DNA of 64,000 bases from NCBI RefSeq assembly GCF_014698795.1, contig NZ_JACJTR010000032.1, positions 19,225 to 83,224 on the forward strand, read 5' to 3'. This DNA is from Nostoc sp. FACHB-892 (GTDB lineage Bacteria > Cyanobacteriota > Cyanobacteriia > Cyanobacteriales > Nostocaceae). The position numbers and the translations under genes are program-made. Within the stretch, counting starts at the first letter, position 1, and the number at the start of each line of letters is the position of its first letter. Under the pieces are notes generated by a model. The model did not search any database and was not told the DNA's origin. It worked only from the letters and a program-made list of their open reading frames with translations. This document shows, piece by piece, positions 35,575-45,644 of the stretch.

Positions 35575-36681
35575 ATGTTTTACAGCAAATCTCTACAGCG
35601 TTTTATTTCAGTAGCAGCAACTATTGTTTTAGTTTGGTTTGGTATTGTTCCTGGCTCTGGACAAATAGCTGCTGTTCATGCTGAAACTATTAATAATAAA
35701 ATAGTTTTAGAGCAGCCAATTACATCATCATATAATAGAGATGAACCAGATCAAAGTTTAGATAAGGTAGTTACGAAAGAATCGATTAAACCTTCAAATG
35801 ATTGGTACGAAATTGATCAGCATTTAGTTAATGCGGTTAGAAATGCGTATAACAGTTCTGAGAATTATGCAATTGCTGAGTTAGAGGATTGGGAAAATGA
35901 GCTACTGCAAAAAGTAGATGATAAATTTCTCAATTGGTATTTCAGCTATGGTAATCAAAAATTCATGGAATTTGGTGTTCCCTTTGCTTGGATAGTATTT
36001 AAACTAGATTCTAATTTAAAACTATTTAGAACCGAAGAAGAGAAAAATTTAACTGCTGGAGAAATAGTCAAAGTAAGAATGACGCAAGACTTCAATAATA
36101 AATTCCATGAATTAGTTTTGAACGAAGACTCCGAAAAATCTTTCAAGCGGATAGTAGAAAAAATCGGTAGGGCTTATGCTTCAGCAATGAGTATTCAATT
36201 TTTAACAATTAAATCTCAATATAAAATCAATGATCCCGACTGGAAAGAACATTTAATTAAAATATCACAGATTATTTACGATACAGGTAATAGTCAATCA
36301 AGTCTGACAATAGATAGCTTTAATAGTGATTTATTTACAAAAGTCTTTACTTTTACCACAGCTACTGTTGGATTAAAATTAGCCGCTAATTTTGCGGCTA
36401 AAGCTGGTTCTAAAATCGCTGCCAAAGCTGGGGCATCTGCTATTGCTAAAGCAGGCGCTCAACTTCTAGATCCCATTTTAATTGTCGGCTTTTTAGCTTG
36501 GGATGTTTGGGATTATAACCACATGGTTGCAGAATCTAAGCCACAACTACGTCAAAATATCTCAGATTATTTAAGGGAAGTAAAATACTCTATTTTATCA
36601 GCACCAGGCAATAGTATTATGGCTGCTCTAAAAGATGTCGAAAGCAAATTTTTGGATGGAATAGAGTCTCAACCGATTTAA
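35575..36681 (+). CDS. DISARM-embedded exported protein 2, paralogue of its neighbour
   Basis: 368 residues from the ATG at 35575; a TTG at 35563 overlaps the previous stop. It has a classic signal peptide: basic start (YSKSLQRF), hydrophobic core (ISVAATIVLVWFGIVPG) and a cleavage site after VHA (~residue 38). The mature part parallels its neighbour: YAIAELEDWENELLQKVDDK, FLNWYFSYGNQ, a Gly/Ala-rich stretch (NFAAKAGSKIAAKAGASAIA) and AWDVWDYNH. The two are tandem duplicates, one anchored and one secreted. A glycine-zipper-like hydrophobic segment could insert into membranes. Function unknown. Confidence 0.7.
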   Translation: MFYSKSLQRFISVAATIVLVWFGIVPGSGQIAAVHAETINNKIVLEQPITSSYNRDEPDQSLDKVVTKESIKPSNDWYEIDQHLVNAVRNAYNSSENYAIAELEDWENELLQKVDDKFLNWYFSYGNQKFMEFGVPFAWIVFKLDSNLKLFRTEEEKNLTAGEIVKVRMTQDFNNKFHELVLNEDSEKSFKRIVEKIGRAYASAMSIQFLTIKSQYKINDPDWKEHLIKISQIIYDTGNSQSSLTIDSFNSDLFTKVFTFTTATVGLKLAANFAAKAGSKIAAKAGASAIAKAGAQLLDPILIVGFLAWDVWDYNHMVAESKPQLRQNISDYLREVKYSILSAPGNSIMAALKDVESKFLDGIESQPI

Positions 36682-36712
36682 TACCGAATCTACTGAATAA
36701 ATCACTACTAAT

Positions 36713-39700
36713 ATGCCATCTATCACATCTGCCGAAGTGCGATCGCATCTGATTGATGCCTTACAGCTTGACCTTGTAGGTCCACCACCCGATGATGTTG
36801 CCCATGCTGAAGAAACTTTAGATCAAGCTCCTTCCAAGTGGTATCTCACGGGATTCCTTGTACCCTACGGCGTACCAGTTGTGGATAACTCTGGCGATGA
36901 AGAAATGGACGAAGTTGGTCGTGTTGGCTCTGGCGAAGACGAAAAGATTCCAGAGAAAGCCTTTGCCCGTAAAGCCTATTTCCCTTCTTCAATGGGGTTA
37001 AGTGTGCTTTTACCCCAAACCGTTAACCAACTTCATGTTACTGTCGGGTGGGGTGATTACCAACCACTAACCAAACCAGATACCGAAGGAAAAGAAATTA
37101 CCTTCACAGGTGATTGGCAGAGAGTTCCAAGAGAGGCTGAACTTACCGTACCGTTGCGTACAAGCGGCAGACCGACTCAATTAGACCTTGGTTTAAATTT
37201 AGGCAATACGACTAAACAACTAGAGATTCCCCTTAGTGGAAGTAGTTCTCCAATATATTTGGATGTTCCTAACAGCGATGGCTTACAGCTGGTTGTCTCA
37301 GTTCGCTCCGTAACTTCTGAGGAATTAGTACCAGCAGGAACGCGCTCAGTTTCAGTATTCTTAGTTAATCATCGCCGCCCTAGTTCTGACCAAAAGCGGG
37401 ATGCTGGTTATGCTTTCCAAACAAATTTAATAATTCAGACAGCCGATTCCTTTGTACCACGCCCCAATTTACGTGGGCGAGATGGCGATGACTGGGATGA
37501 GAAAGTTGCTGATTTGCAATACCGAGATGATTACGAATATGCTGTTGGTCATAACGTTTCTGCGATTGCAGTTGCAAATCCCAATGGTGGCTGTCAGGAA
37601 GTAAGAACGGCTTGGATACCAACTGCTGACGTAGAAAAGGTAATTGCAACCCAGGTTAAAAATGTGGAAGTCGGCATGGAAGCATTAGCCGCCGCACCGA
37701 CAGCAGAAGCATTGCGAAATCTGCTCAGTCCGATGGTTAGTGCTTATTCTGAATGGATAGATGATCAACGAGTCAAATGTCCGACTGGGCAAAAACGCTT
37801 AGGTGTAGCTAAAGACCTATTAGATCGAGCCGGAATTGCTAAAGACCGAATTGCTGCTGGTTTAAATGCATTGGATGACCCACAAGTATTAGATGCATTT
37901 CGCATTGCCAATCGAGCGATCGCCTTAGCAATTCGTCAGCGTGCGACTCATAAGAAAAACATTACTCCCGAATCTATAGCCCCTCCAACTTGGCGACCGT
38001 TTCAACTTGCTTTCTTGTTAATGAACTTGGTGGGTATCGCCAACCCCGAACATTCAGACCGGGAACTAGTTGATTTACTGTTCTTCCCTACAGGTGGTGG
38101 TAAAACTGAAGCTTACTTGGGGCTGGCAGCTTTTACACTTGTATTACGGCGGCTACGTCATCCTGGTATCGGCTCTGCGGGACTGAGCGTACTGATGCGC
38201 TACACACTGCGCCTCCTCACCCTTGACCAACTGGGACGTGCTGCGACGATGATTTGCGCCCTAGAGCTGGAACGGGAGCAAGATGTAGAAAAATTGGGGA
38301 AATGGCCGTTTGAGATTGGATTGTGGGTAGGGCAAGCAGCTACACCTAACCGGATGGGCAAGAAGGGGGACAATGATGAAAATAGCGCCCGTTCGCGTAC
38401 CATTGCTTTCTTAAATAACGATCGCAAACCTTCACCTATTCCTTTAGAGAACTGTCCTTGGTGCGGAACTAAATTTACCCGCAATTCATTTCAACTATTG
38501 CCTAATCCTGACCAGCCAATAGACTTGCGTATAAGTTGCGCCAATCGCCGTTGTCATTTTAGAGGCGATCGCTCTTTACCAGTGTTAGCAGTAGACGAAC
38601 CGATTTATCGCCGTCTGCCGTGTTTTATGATCGCTACAGTAGATAAATTTGCGAGTTTGCCTTGGGTAGGAGAAACAGGTGCTTTATTTGGACGTGTAGA
38701 ACGTCATGATAAAGATGGTTTTTACAGCCCTGTTTATCCAGGTAGAGGTAAAGCACTTGACGGTTATCTGCCACCGCCAGATTTAATTATTCAAGATGAA
38801 CTGCATTTAATTTCTGGCCCTTTAGGGACAATGGTAGGACTTTACGAAACTGCAATTGATGCTCTTTGCAGTCGAGAGATAAATGGTCAAAAAATCCGCC
38901 CGAAGATTGTAGCTTCCACTGCGACAGTGCGACGGGCAAACAAGCAGATTAAGGCATTGTTTGGGCGAAATGAAGTCGATGTATTTCCGCCACCAGGGCC
39001 AGATCGGCGCGATTCATTTTTTGCGAAGACAGTATCTGCCGAAGAGAAGAATGCTCGAACTTATATAGGAATTGCTGCCCAAGGGCGAAGTCTGAAAGTA
39101 GTATTATTACGTACTTATCTGGCATTGCTGGGAGTAGCACAGAAAGAATGGTTAGCAGCAGGCGGGGACAAAAACCCTCATAACCCAGCAGACCCTTACA
39201 TGACATTGCTTGGGTACTTTAATTCGTTGCGTGAACTAGGTGGCAGTCGGCGCATTGTTGAAGATGAAGTCAACTCTCGGCTTATTGGTTATAGCAAACG
39301 AAAACGAGTCGGTAAAAGTTCAGGTTTGTTTGCGGATCGGAAAATCGATGATGAACCAGAAGAATTGACCTCCCGTGTCAGCACAAGTGAAGTTGCAGAT
39401 ACTAAAAGCCGTTTAGAAGCAACATTTGACCAAAAAGAGCGTGTTGATGTAGTCTTAGCTACCAATATGATTTCTGTTGGTCTGGACATTACGCGCTTGG
39501 GCTTAATGGTAGTTCTCGGTCAACCTAAAACAGCCGCAGAATACATTCAAGCTACCAGTCGTGTGGGACGGGATGAAGAACGACCAGGATTAGTTGTTAC
39601 ATTACTCAACGTTCACCGTCCGCGCGATCGCTCACACTATGAACGTTTCTTTGCTTGGCACGCTACTTTCTATAGGGCAGTAGAAGCTACCAGCGTTACC

Positions 39701-40165
39701 CCCTTCTCTCCTCGTGCTATTGACCGAGGGATTGCTGCGATTACCGTTGCTTTAGCACGTTTGGGGCATTCTGGGATGACAGCACCACTTCGTGCGAGCG
39801 ACATTCTTCAGCACCGTAACGAGCTAAATTTTGTCATCGATGTGATCGCCAAGCGTGCCGAGATGCACGACAAAGAACTTGATGCAGGTGATGCAGAAGC
39901 ACTCCGTCAAAAAGTCAGGGGTCGAGTTAAGGATTTACTAGATTTATGGGAACGGATTGCTGGTGAAAAAATTAACCTTCAATATCAACGTGAGGTTGGG
40001 GAAGCGCCGCCTCTATTATTTGACCCACTTGACCCGGAATTAGAAAAAAAACCACTAGAAGAAAGAAAATTTAAAGCTCAACGTAGTTTACGTGATGTTG
40101 AGCCAACAGTTAATTTGTGGGTTCGCAATCCTGATGGATTTGAGGTAGAGGAGGAAGAATCATGA
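36713..40165 (+). CDS. drmA: DISARM helicase DrmA
   Basis: 1150 residues. A ~430-residue N-terminal region precedes Walker A FFPTGGGKTEAYLG near residue 457, and the DEAH-box variant IIQDELHLISGPLG lies near 691. VASTATVRRA comes next, then VDVVLATNMISVGLDITRLG and QATSRVGRDEERPG (motifs V-VI). A Cys-rich insertion (CPWCGTKF...C...C) sits between the lobes. With DrmB it forms the DNA-binding core complex of DISARM. The stop overlaps the drmB start (ATGA). Confidence 0.92.
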   Translation: MPSITSAEVRSHLIDALQLDLVGPPPDDVAHAEETLDQAPSKWYLTGFLVPYGVPVVDNSGDEEMDEVGRVGSGEDEKIPEKAFARKAYFPSSMGLSVLLPQTVNQLHVTVGWGDYQPLTKPDTEGKEITFTGDWQRVPREAELTVPLRTSGRPTQLDLGLNLGNTTKQLEIPLSGSSSPIYLDVPNSDGLQLVVSVRSVTSEELVPAGTRSVSVFLVNHRRPSSDQKRDAGYAFQTNLIIQTADSFVPRPNLRGRDGDDWDEKVADLQYRDDYEYAVGHNVSAIAVANPNGGCQEVRTAWIPTADVEKVIATQVKNVEVGMEALAAAPTAEALRNLLSPMVSAYSEWIDDQRVKCPTGQKRLGVAKDLLDRAGIAKDRIAAGLNALDDPQVLDAFRIANRAIALAIRQRATHKKNITPESIAPPTWRPFQLAFLLMNLVGIANPEHSDRELVDLLFFPTGGGKTEAYLGLAAFTLVLRRLRHPGIGSAGLSVLMRYTLRLLTLDQLGRAATMICALELEREQDVEKLGKWPFEIGLWVGQAATPNRMGKKGDNDENSARSRTIAFLNNDRKPSPIPLENCPWCGTKFTRNSFQLLPNPDQPIDLRISCANRRCHFRGDRSLPVLAVDEPIYRRLPCFMIATVDKFASLPWVGETGALFGRVERHDKDGFYSPVYPGRGKALDGYLPPPDLIIQDELHLISGPLGTMVGLYETAIDALCSREINGQKIRPKIVASTATVRRANKQIKALFGRNEVDVFPPPGPDRRDSFFAKTVSAEEKNARTYIGIAAQGRSLKVVLLRTYLALLGVAQKEWLAAGGDKNPHNPADPYMTLLGYFNSLRELGGSRRIVEDEVNSRLIGYSKRKRVGKSSGLFADRKIDDEPEELTSRVSTSEVADTKSRLEATFDQKERVDVVLATNMISVGLDITRLGLMVVLGQPKTAAEYIQATSRVGRDEERPGLVVTLLNVHRPRDRSHYERFFAWHATFYRAVEATSVTPFSPRAIDRGIAAITVALARLGHSGMTAPLRASDILQHRNELNFVIDVIAKRAEMHDKELDAGDAEALRQKVRGRVKDLLDLWERIAGEKINLQYQREVGEAPPLLFDPLDPELEKKPLEERKFKAQRSLRDVEPTVNLWVRNPDGFEVEEEES

Positions 40166-42036
40166 GTAAATCAAACAAAAAGCGTCCTCCATCTGGAGAG
40201 ATTCGACAGAGCCAAATTTTATCTACTTTTGGCCCAGGGGCAATGGTGGATTTACCCGATTATTCCATACTAATTGGCGGACTCAACCACTGGCACGGGG
40301 ACAAAAAACGTATTTATGAAGACCGATTAAAGGAACGAGTGGCTGAAATTTTAGGGGTTAATGATATTGCCCTATATGCCCCACCTGTAGACGAGAAAGA
40401 CCCGAAAGCATCTCGCACTGGAATTACAGCTTTCGCTTTCCCCACTTGGTTTGTTGCTCAAGTAGAAGAAACTTGGCCTAAACCAAATGAAGCAACGCCT
40501 AATGCCAAAGTTTACCGGACACGTCCTCTACTACCTTGGGGTAGTTTGGTAACTGGTAAATATCTCAATGCTGACAGAAAGAAAGTGCCAGTCGTACCTG
40601 TGCGTTTTGTACAAGCTTGCATTAACGGACACATAAAAGATATTGATTGGCGTGGTTTTGTTCACGAAAACCCTAAAACCACCTGCCGGGGTCAGCTATG
40701 GTTTGATGAGGGCGGATCTGGCAATGATTTTGCTGATATTTTTGTCCGCTGTGAAGCTTGCAAAGCTCGTCGTCAGTTATCAGATGCAACAGTACCCAAT
40801 GGCAAGGTTTTAGGAAAGTGCGAAGGACATCGCCCTTGGCTTGGCCCCAAAGCCCAAGAACTCTGCATTTCTGAGTCAACAGGGAAACCAGAATATAATC
40901 GGCTTTTGGTTCGCTCTGCCAGCAATGCTTACTTTTCCCAGCTTCTGAGTGTCATTTCTCTACCAGACTCGGATGCAGCCTTGCAAAATGCGGTTAATTC
41001 AGTTTATGAAGACTTCCTTCAGTATGCAGAAAGTAGTGATGAAGTTAAAAAAGAACGCCGGAAGCAAAAAGTCGCTGCTGTTTTAGAAGGATTTAGTGAT
41101 GAAGTTGTATGGGCAGAAATCCAGCGCAGACAGAGTGGGCAAGGTAAGCAATACAAGGGTATTAAGCAAGTAGAAATTGAGACTTTGCTATCTAGCCCCT
41201 TTGAAGTCGGAGAAGATGTACCAGAAAGTGACTTTTATGCTCGTGCGCGGAAATTAGATAACATCAAACCAAAATTACTATCTGTTATAGAGAGCATTGT
41301 CTTGGTACACCGACTTAAGGAAGTTACCGCCCAAATTGGCTTTACTCGCTTTGAGGCAATTATGCCTGATATTGACGGCGATTTAGATATTCAAGTCAGG
41401 CGAGCTGCTCTTGATATTGAACCTACTTGGGTGTCGGCAATTGAAAACAGAGGCGAAGGCGTGTTCATCGCTTTCCGTAAAGAAGCTATTGATAATTGGC
41501 TCAAGCGGGATGCAGTACATCTTCGGGGGAAGAAATTAGCAAAAGGCTTTGATATCTGGCGCAAACAAAAAGGTATTGCTCAAGAGAAAGCTAAGTTTCC
41601 TGGATTACGTTACATTATGCTGCATTCCCTTTCACACCTATTGATTGCAGCTGTGTCTTTAGAATGTGGTTATGCTGCTAGTTCAATTCGTGAACGCATT
41701 TATGCTGGCGAATCCGGCTATGGCATTCTTTTATACACGGGTTCTCCTGGTTCGGAAGGTACTTTAGGGGGACTGGTACAAGTAGGAAACCGAATTGAAT
41801 ACCATTTGGATGTTGCACTGGAGATGGGGAGGCTTTGCTCTAATGATCCAGTTTGCGCCCAGCATCAACCAGATGCCGAACAAGAAGATAGGTTTTTACA
41901 TGGTGCTGCTTGTCATGGGTGCTTACTCATTGCTGAAACTTCTTGCGAACGGCGCAATGAATTTCTTGACAGGGCATTGGTCGTTGCTACTGTTGAAGGG
42001 CCAGGGGCAGAATTCTTTGAGGATGTGAGAGTATGA
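40162..42036 (+). CDS. drmB: DISARM DUF1998 protein DrmB
   Basis: 624 residues. The opening GEIRQSQILSTFGPGAMVDL is characteristic of DrmB. The C-terminal DUF1998 region shows HSLSHLLIAAVSLECGYAAS and GSEGTLGGLVQVG. Cysteines in CSNDPVCAQH and GAACHGCLL...CERR may bind zinc. Overlaps at both ends (drmA, drmC) show tight co-translation. It partners DrmA in DNA recognition. Confidence 0.92.
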   Translation: MSKSNKKRPPSGEIRQSQILSTFGPGAMVDLPDYSILIGGLNHWHGDKKRIYEDRLKERVAEILGVNDIALYAPPVDEKDPKASRTGITAFAFPTWFVAQVEETWPKPNEATPNAKVYRTRPLLPWGSLVTGKYLNADRKKVPVVPVRFVQACINGHIKDIDWRGFVHENPKTTCRGQLWFDEGGSGNDFADIFVRCEACKARRQLSDATVPNGKVLGKCEGHRPWLGPKAQELCISESTGKPEYNRLLVRSASNAYFSQLLSVISLPDSDAALQNAVNSVYEDFLQYAESSDEVKKERRKQKVAAVLEGFSDEVVWAEIQRRQSGQGKQYKGIKQVEIETLLSSPFEVGEDVPESDFYARARKLDNIKPKLLSVIESIVLVHRLKEVTAQIGFTRFEAIMPDIDGDLDIQVRRAALDIEPTWVSAIENRGEGVFIAFRKEAIDNWLKRDAVHLRGKKLAKGFDIWRKQKGIAQEKAKFPGLRYIMLHSLSHLLIAAVSLECGYAASSIRERIYAGESGYGILLYTGSPGSEGTLGGLVQVGNRIEYHLDVALEMGRLCSNDPVCAQHQPDAEQEDRFLHGAACHGCLLIAETSCERRNEFLDRALVVATVEGPGAEFFEDVRV

Positions 42037-42833
42037 TGGCTTTTCTCCACCTGAGCCGTCCAGCCCTCGTTAATTTGGCAGTCGCTTTGGAAACTGGCAG
42101 ACTTTCCCCGCCCTTTTCCACATCGAATGTAGCGAACTACATCCCAGCAGCTTTGAATCGAGACATTGTTGATGAACTCAACCGACTTAATGTTATGGGC
42201 GTACATTCCGAGCATATTGCTTACACGCTACGACTGCTGGCAGAAGAACGAAGTACATCCCAAGCAGTGAGCGATCGCGTTGATTTGGTTTGGACTGGCC
42301 CAGAAATTGCTGGTTCTCAAAGCCGTGACACTGGGGTTGTTGTGCGCGAGTTGTTTAGCACTGCCAAAATAAGCGTTCTCATTTCTAGTTTTGCTCTTGA
42401 TAAAAAACAAAAAGCACGAGAGTTATTTATGGTGCTGGCAGAACGCATGGATTTTAACCCAGAATTAAATGTGCGAATGTTTCTTAACGTTAACCGACCA
42501 CACAACAGTGAAGTGCCAACATCTACTTTACTGCGGGAGTTTGCCACTAGTTTTCGCCAAGATATTTGGCCAGGAAAAAGACTACCTGAAGTGTTTCACG
42601 ATCCGCGATCGCTGGCGGTGGGTGTGGAATCAAAAGCTTGTTTACACGCTAAGTGTGTTGTTGTAGATAAGGAGCGTGTGCTTGTGACCTCTGCCAATTT
42701 TACAGAAGCGGCTCACGAGCGCAATATTGAAGCTGGTGTATTACTGAACGACCCAGTAACGGCTATTGCTTTGCAAATGCAATTTGAAAGCTTGGTTACA
42801 AGAAATATACTAGGTCGAATTCCTGGAATCTGA
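42033..42833 (+). CDS. drmC: DISARM phospholipase-D-type protein DrmC
   Basis: 266 residues with one HKD motif, CLHAKCVVVDKERVLVTSAN (histidine near 208), followed by AHERNIEAGVLL. This is the PLD nuclease superfamily arrangement seen in DrmC. The N-terminal ~100 residues are helical. The start overlaps the drmB stop. In DISARM this gene is reported as less essential than drmA/B. Confidence 0.9.
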   Translation: MMAFLHLSRPALVNLAVALETGRLSPPFSTSNVANYIPAALNRDIVDELNRLNVMGVHSEHIAYTLRLLAEERSTSQAVSDRVDLVWTGPEIAGSQSRDTGVVVRELFSTAKISVLISSFALDKKQKARELFMVLAERMDFNPELNVRMFLNVNRPHNSEVPTSTLLREFATSFRQDIWPGKRLPEVFHDPRSLAVGVESKACLHAKCVVVDKERVLVTSANFTEAAHERNIEAGVLLNDPVTAIALQMQFESLVTRNILGRIPGI

Positions 42834-42878
42834 CTATTTTAAGTAATATTTTATGAGCTACATTAATGGAGAAAAACA

Positions 42879-43547
42879 ATGAAGACAAGAATACAGCAAA
42901 TATTAACTGAACTTGAGTGTGTTCAAGAAAGTTTCTTAGGATTGTCTGATGATATTTGGCTAAATATTGAACATAATGATTCCCAGGCAGTTCAGAAAGG
43001 TTCTGAGTTTAAAGTAGCTTTTAACAAAAAACTACATGAATTTAACCGAATCTCTAGTGAAATCTCTGATTTAATTGAAAATTACACTAATATTCATCCT
43101 GAATCAATAGATATTGTTCAGAAAAGCTCACTAGAGCATGAGCGTATTATACGAGAACTTGATTCTAGTGAGCCTCATAGTATTGAAGAGACTTTTACAT
43201 TTAAACGCCCTTATGGTTTTGTATTTGAAGGGCAAGCTTACAAAGATGTAAAAAATTGGCAACGCCTATATAGATTATTTTGCAAACAATTAGCTAAAAA
43301 GAACATTCAATTATTCAAAGAGTTCATAAATAGTACAGATGCTAAAACTGTCCGTGGTAATGTATTTTTTGCATCTGAGAAAAAGGTTTTAAGGAAAGCA
43401 TTAGAGATTGATAGTGCTATCTATGCAGAAGGTAATTTATCTGCAAATGACATTCGGGACAGAATTAAAAGTTTGCTAAATGCCTTTAAAATAGAACCTA
43501 AAGAATTATCAATTTATCTACGTGAAGATAGAAATGCAATGGAATAA
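42879..43547 (+). CDS. DISARM-linked protein of unknown function
   Basis: 222 residues, ATG with GGAG upstream, 45 bp after drmC. An N-terminal coiled-coil-like region covers ~1-85. A C-terminal domain follows, starting FKRPYGFVFEGQAYKDVKNW and ending SANDIRDRIKSLLNAFKIEP. This resembles the C-terminal modules attached to various restriction-associated proteins, whose role is unknown. It is A+T-richer than the drm genes, suggesting later addition. Confidence 0.6.
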   Translation: MKTRIQQILTELECVQESFLGLSDDIWLNIEHNDSQAVQKGSEFKVAFNKKLHEFNRISSEISDLIENYTNIHPESIDIVQKSSLEHERIIRELDSSEPHSIEETFTFKRPYGFVFEGQAYKDVKNWQRLYRLFCKQLAKKNIQLFKEFINSTDAKTVRGNVFFASEKKVLRKALEIDSAIYAEGNLSANDIRDRIKSLLNAFKIEPKELSIYLREDRNAME

Positions 43548-43675
43548 TTATGTGACGGCATCCACAACTTTGAGCAGATGTCTTGGCTTATCCTCACTAA
43601 TTAATTTTGAACTGGTTATTGATATTCGACACTTTTCACGAAGCATTCAAACAAGTTATCAGAAGAAATATCTAT

Positions 43676-45529
43676 ATGTCTACATTTGATTCTACTAAAA
43701 CAAGACTAGAGACTTTACTGAAAGATATCATCACAGGTGAAATTCAACTACCCGATTTCCAACGGGGATGGGTTTGGGATGATGAACACATTCGTTCACT
43801 GTTAGTCAGTATTGCGCGTTCTTTCCCTGTGGGAGCAATTATGCTGCTTGAGGCTGGTGGTGATGCTAAGTTTAAAGCCCGGCCTGTTGAGGGAGTAGAT
43901 CCAACACAAGCAACACTTGATAAATTGAAAAAGCTTATTCTCGATGGGCAACAACGGCTGACTTCATTAACGCAAGTATTAATATTTAAGCAACCCGTTC
44001 AAACTCGTGACTCTAAGAAAAAATTAGTACAGCGTTATTACTATATTGATATTGAAACGGCCTTATTAGGGCCAGAACATTACGAAAGCGCAATTATTAG
44101 CATTGATGCAAATCGTATTCAAAAAGAGAACTTTGGGCGTGATGTCAAACTTGACCTCAGTACGCCAGAAAAGGAATATGAACACTTTTACTTTCCTTGT
44201 AATGAAATTCTCAACGCAGGTACTTGGGAAGTAGGATTAAATAAGTATGATGCAAATCATGGCTCAAATAAATTGAGCCGCTATATGGAATTTCGTACCC
44301 AAGTTCTTGATGAATTTCGTTATTATGAGTTACCCATCATTGAACTCAATCGCAACAATAAAAAGGAAGCTGTTTGTCTTGTCTTTGAGAAAGTAAATAC
44401 TGGTGGTGTTAACCTCTCGGTTTTTGAACTTTTAACTGCCACCTATGCTGCTGATAACATCAACTTGCGGGATGAATGGTTTGGTAATATTCAAGAAGGA
44501 ATTGAAGGGATTCAACCGTACCTCAGAAAACAACGTTTATTACATGAAGTTGAACCGACAGAGTTTTTCCAGGGATTAACGCTACTGTACAGTTTGGAGA
44601 AACGCCAGCAAGACTTAAAAGCAGGTAAAACTGGCAAGCAAATAACAGGTGTGACTGCCAAGCGCGAAGCCGTTCTATCTTTAACTGTAGATGCTTTACA
44701 AAAATGGAAACAGCCTCTTACGCAGGGTTATTGGAAAGCAGCTAAATTCTTACGTCAGCAATCGTTTTTCTCAACTAGCGATTTACCCTACCGCACTCAA
44801 CTTATTCCTCTTGCCGCAGTCATGGCGTTGCTTGGCGATCGCTGGCTGGAACCAAAAATCCATGAAAAAATCGCCCGTTGGTTTTGGTGCGGTATCCTTG
44901 GCGAATTGTACGGCGGGGCAGTTGAAACTCGCATGGCTTTGGATATTCAAGAGCTTATCGACTGGATTGAAGATGCTAAGGAAGAACCTGCAACTGTTCG
45001 GGATGCTAATTTTCAACCTGCACGTTTAGGGACTTTGCGTTCCCGAACTAGTGCTGCATATAAGGGTATCAATACCTTGATTCAACGTGAAGGTTCTCAA
45101 GATTTCTTTTGGAAGTCCACTATTCGGGATTTGGATGAAAGCGATTGGGAAGAGCGCAGACTCGATATTCATCACATTTTTCCCAAAAGTTGGTGTGACA
45201 AGCAGGGTATTCCCCCATCTCGCTATAACTCTATCCTCAACAAGACTCCAATATCGTTTAAAGCAAATCGGATGATTGGCGGTAAAGCTCCAAGTGAATA
45301 TCTGGTTCAACTTCAAAAGCATGACAGTGTTCAGCTAGATGATGCAGGTATGAATGCAATTCTGGCAACTCATCAAATCGACGCAATAACACTTCGACAA
45401 GACGACTTTGAGGGTTTTATGGCATCGCGTCAACGGATGATACTTGCCAAAATTGAAGTTGCTATGGGCAAGCCTATATTGGCTGTGGATGATTTGGTGT
45501 TGGCTGATGTTGCAGATGAGGAGGAGTAA
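43676..45529 (+). CDS. DUF262/DUF1524 (GmrSD-like) endonuclease candidate
   Basis: 617 residues from the ATG at 43676, with AGAAG upstream; an open extension to 43607 lacks a ribosome site. DUF262 shows LPDFQRGWVWDDEHI and ILDGQQRLTSL, the DGQQR nucleotide-binding motif. The C-terminal HNH of DUF1524 shows DIHHIFPKSWC. GmrSD enzymes cut modified (glucosylated hydroxymethylcytosine) DNA using NTPs, so this may add type IV restriction behind DISARM. Between the two domains lies a helical region of ~300 residues. Confidence 0.82.
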   Translation: MSTFDSTKTRLETLLKDIITGEIQLPDFQRGWVWDDEHIRSLLVSIARSFPVGAIMLLEAGGDAKFKARPVEGVDPTQATLDKLKKLILDGQQRLTSLTQVLIFKQPVQTRDSKKKLVQRYYYIDIETALLGPEHYESAIISIDANRIQKENFGRDVKLDLSTPEKEYEHFYFPCNEILNAGTWEVGLNKYDANHGSNKLSRYMEFRTQVLDEFRYYELPIIELNRNNKKEAVCLVFEKVNTGGVNLSVFELLTATYAADNINLRDEWFGNIQEGIEGIQPYLRKQRLLHEVEPTEFFQGLTLLYSLEKRQQDLKAGKTGKQITGVTAKREAVLSLTVDALQKWKQPLTQGYWKAAKFLRQQSFFSTSDLPYRTQLIPLAAVMALLGDRWLEPKIHEKIARWFWCGILGELYGGAVETRMALDIQELIDWIEDAKEEPATVRDANFQPARLGTLRSRTSAAYKGINTLIQREGSQDFFWKSTIRDLDESDWEERRLDIHHIFPKSWCDKQGIPPSRYNSILNKTPISFKANRMIGGKAPSEYLVQLQKHDSVQLDDAGMNAILATHQIDAITLRQDDFEGFMASRQRMILAKIEVAMGKPILAVDDLVLADVADEEE

Positions 45530-45644
45530 TTAAGGAATAGATTAGTTTATGACTTGATGCTTTGATACCAGCCACGTCTTTACTAAACCTTCTTCTCGAA
45601 ATACGTTTATATTATTAAACTGTAACATTGCTAAATATATAAGC

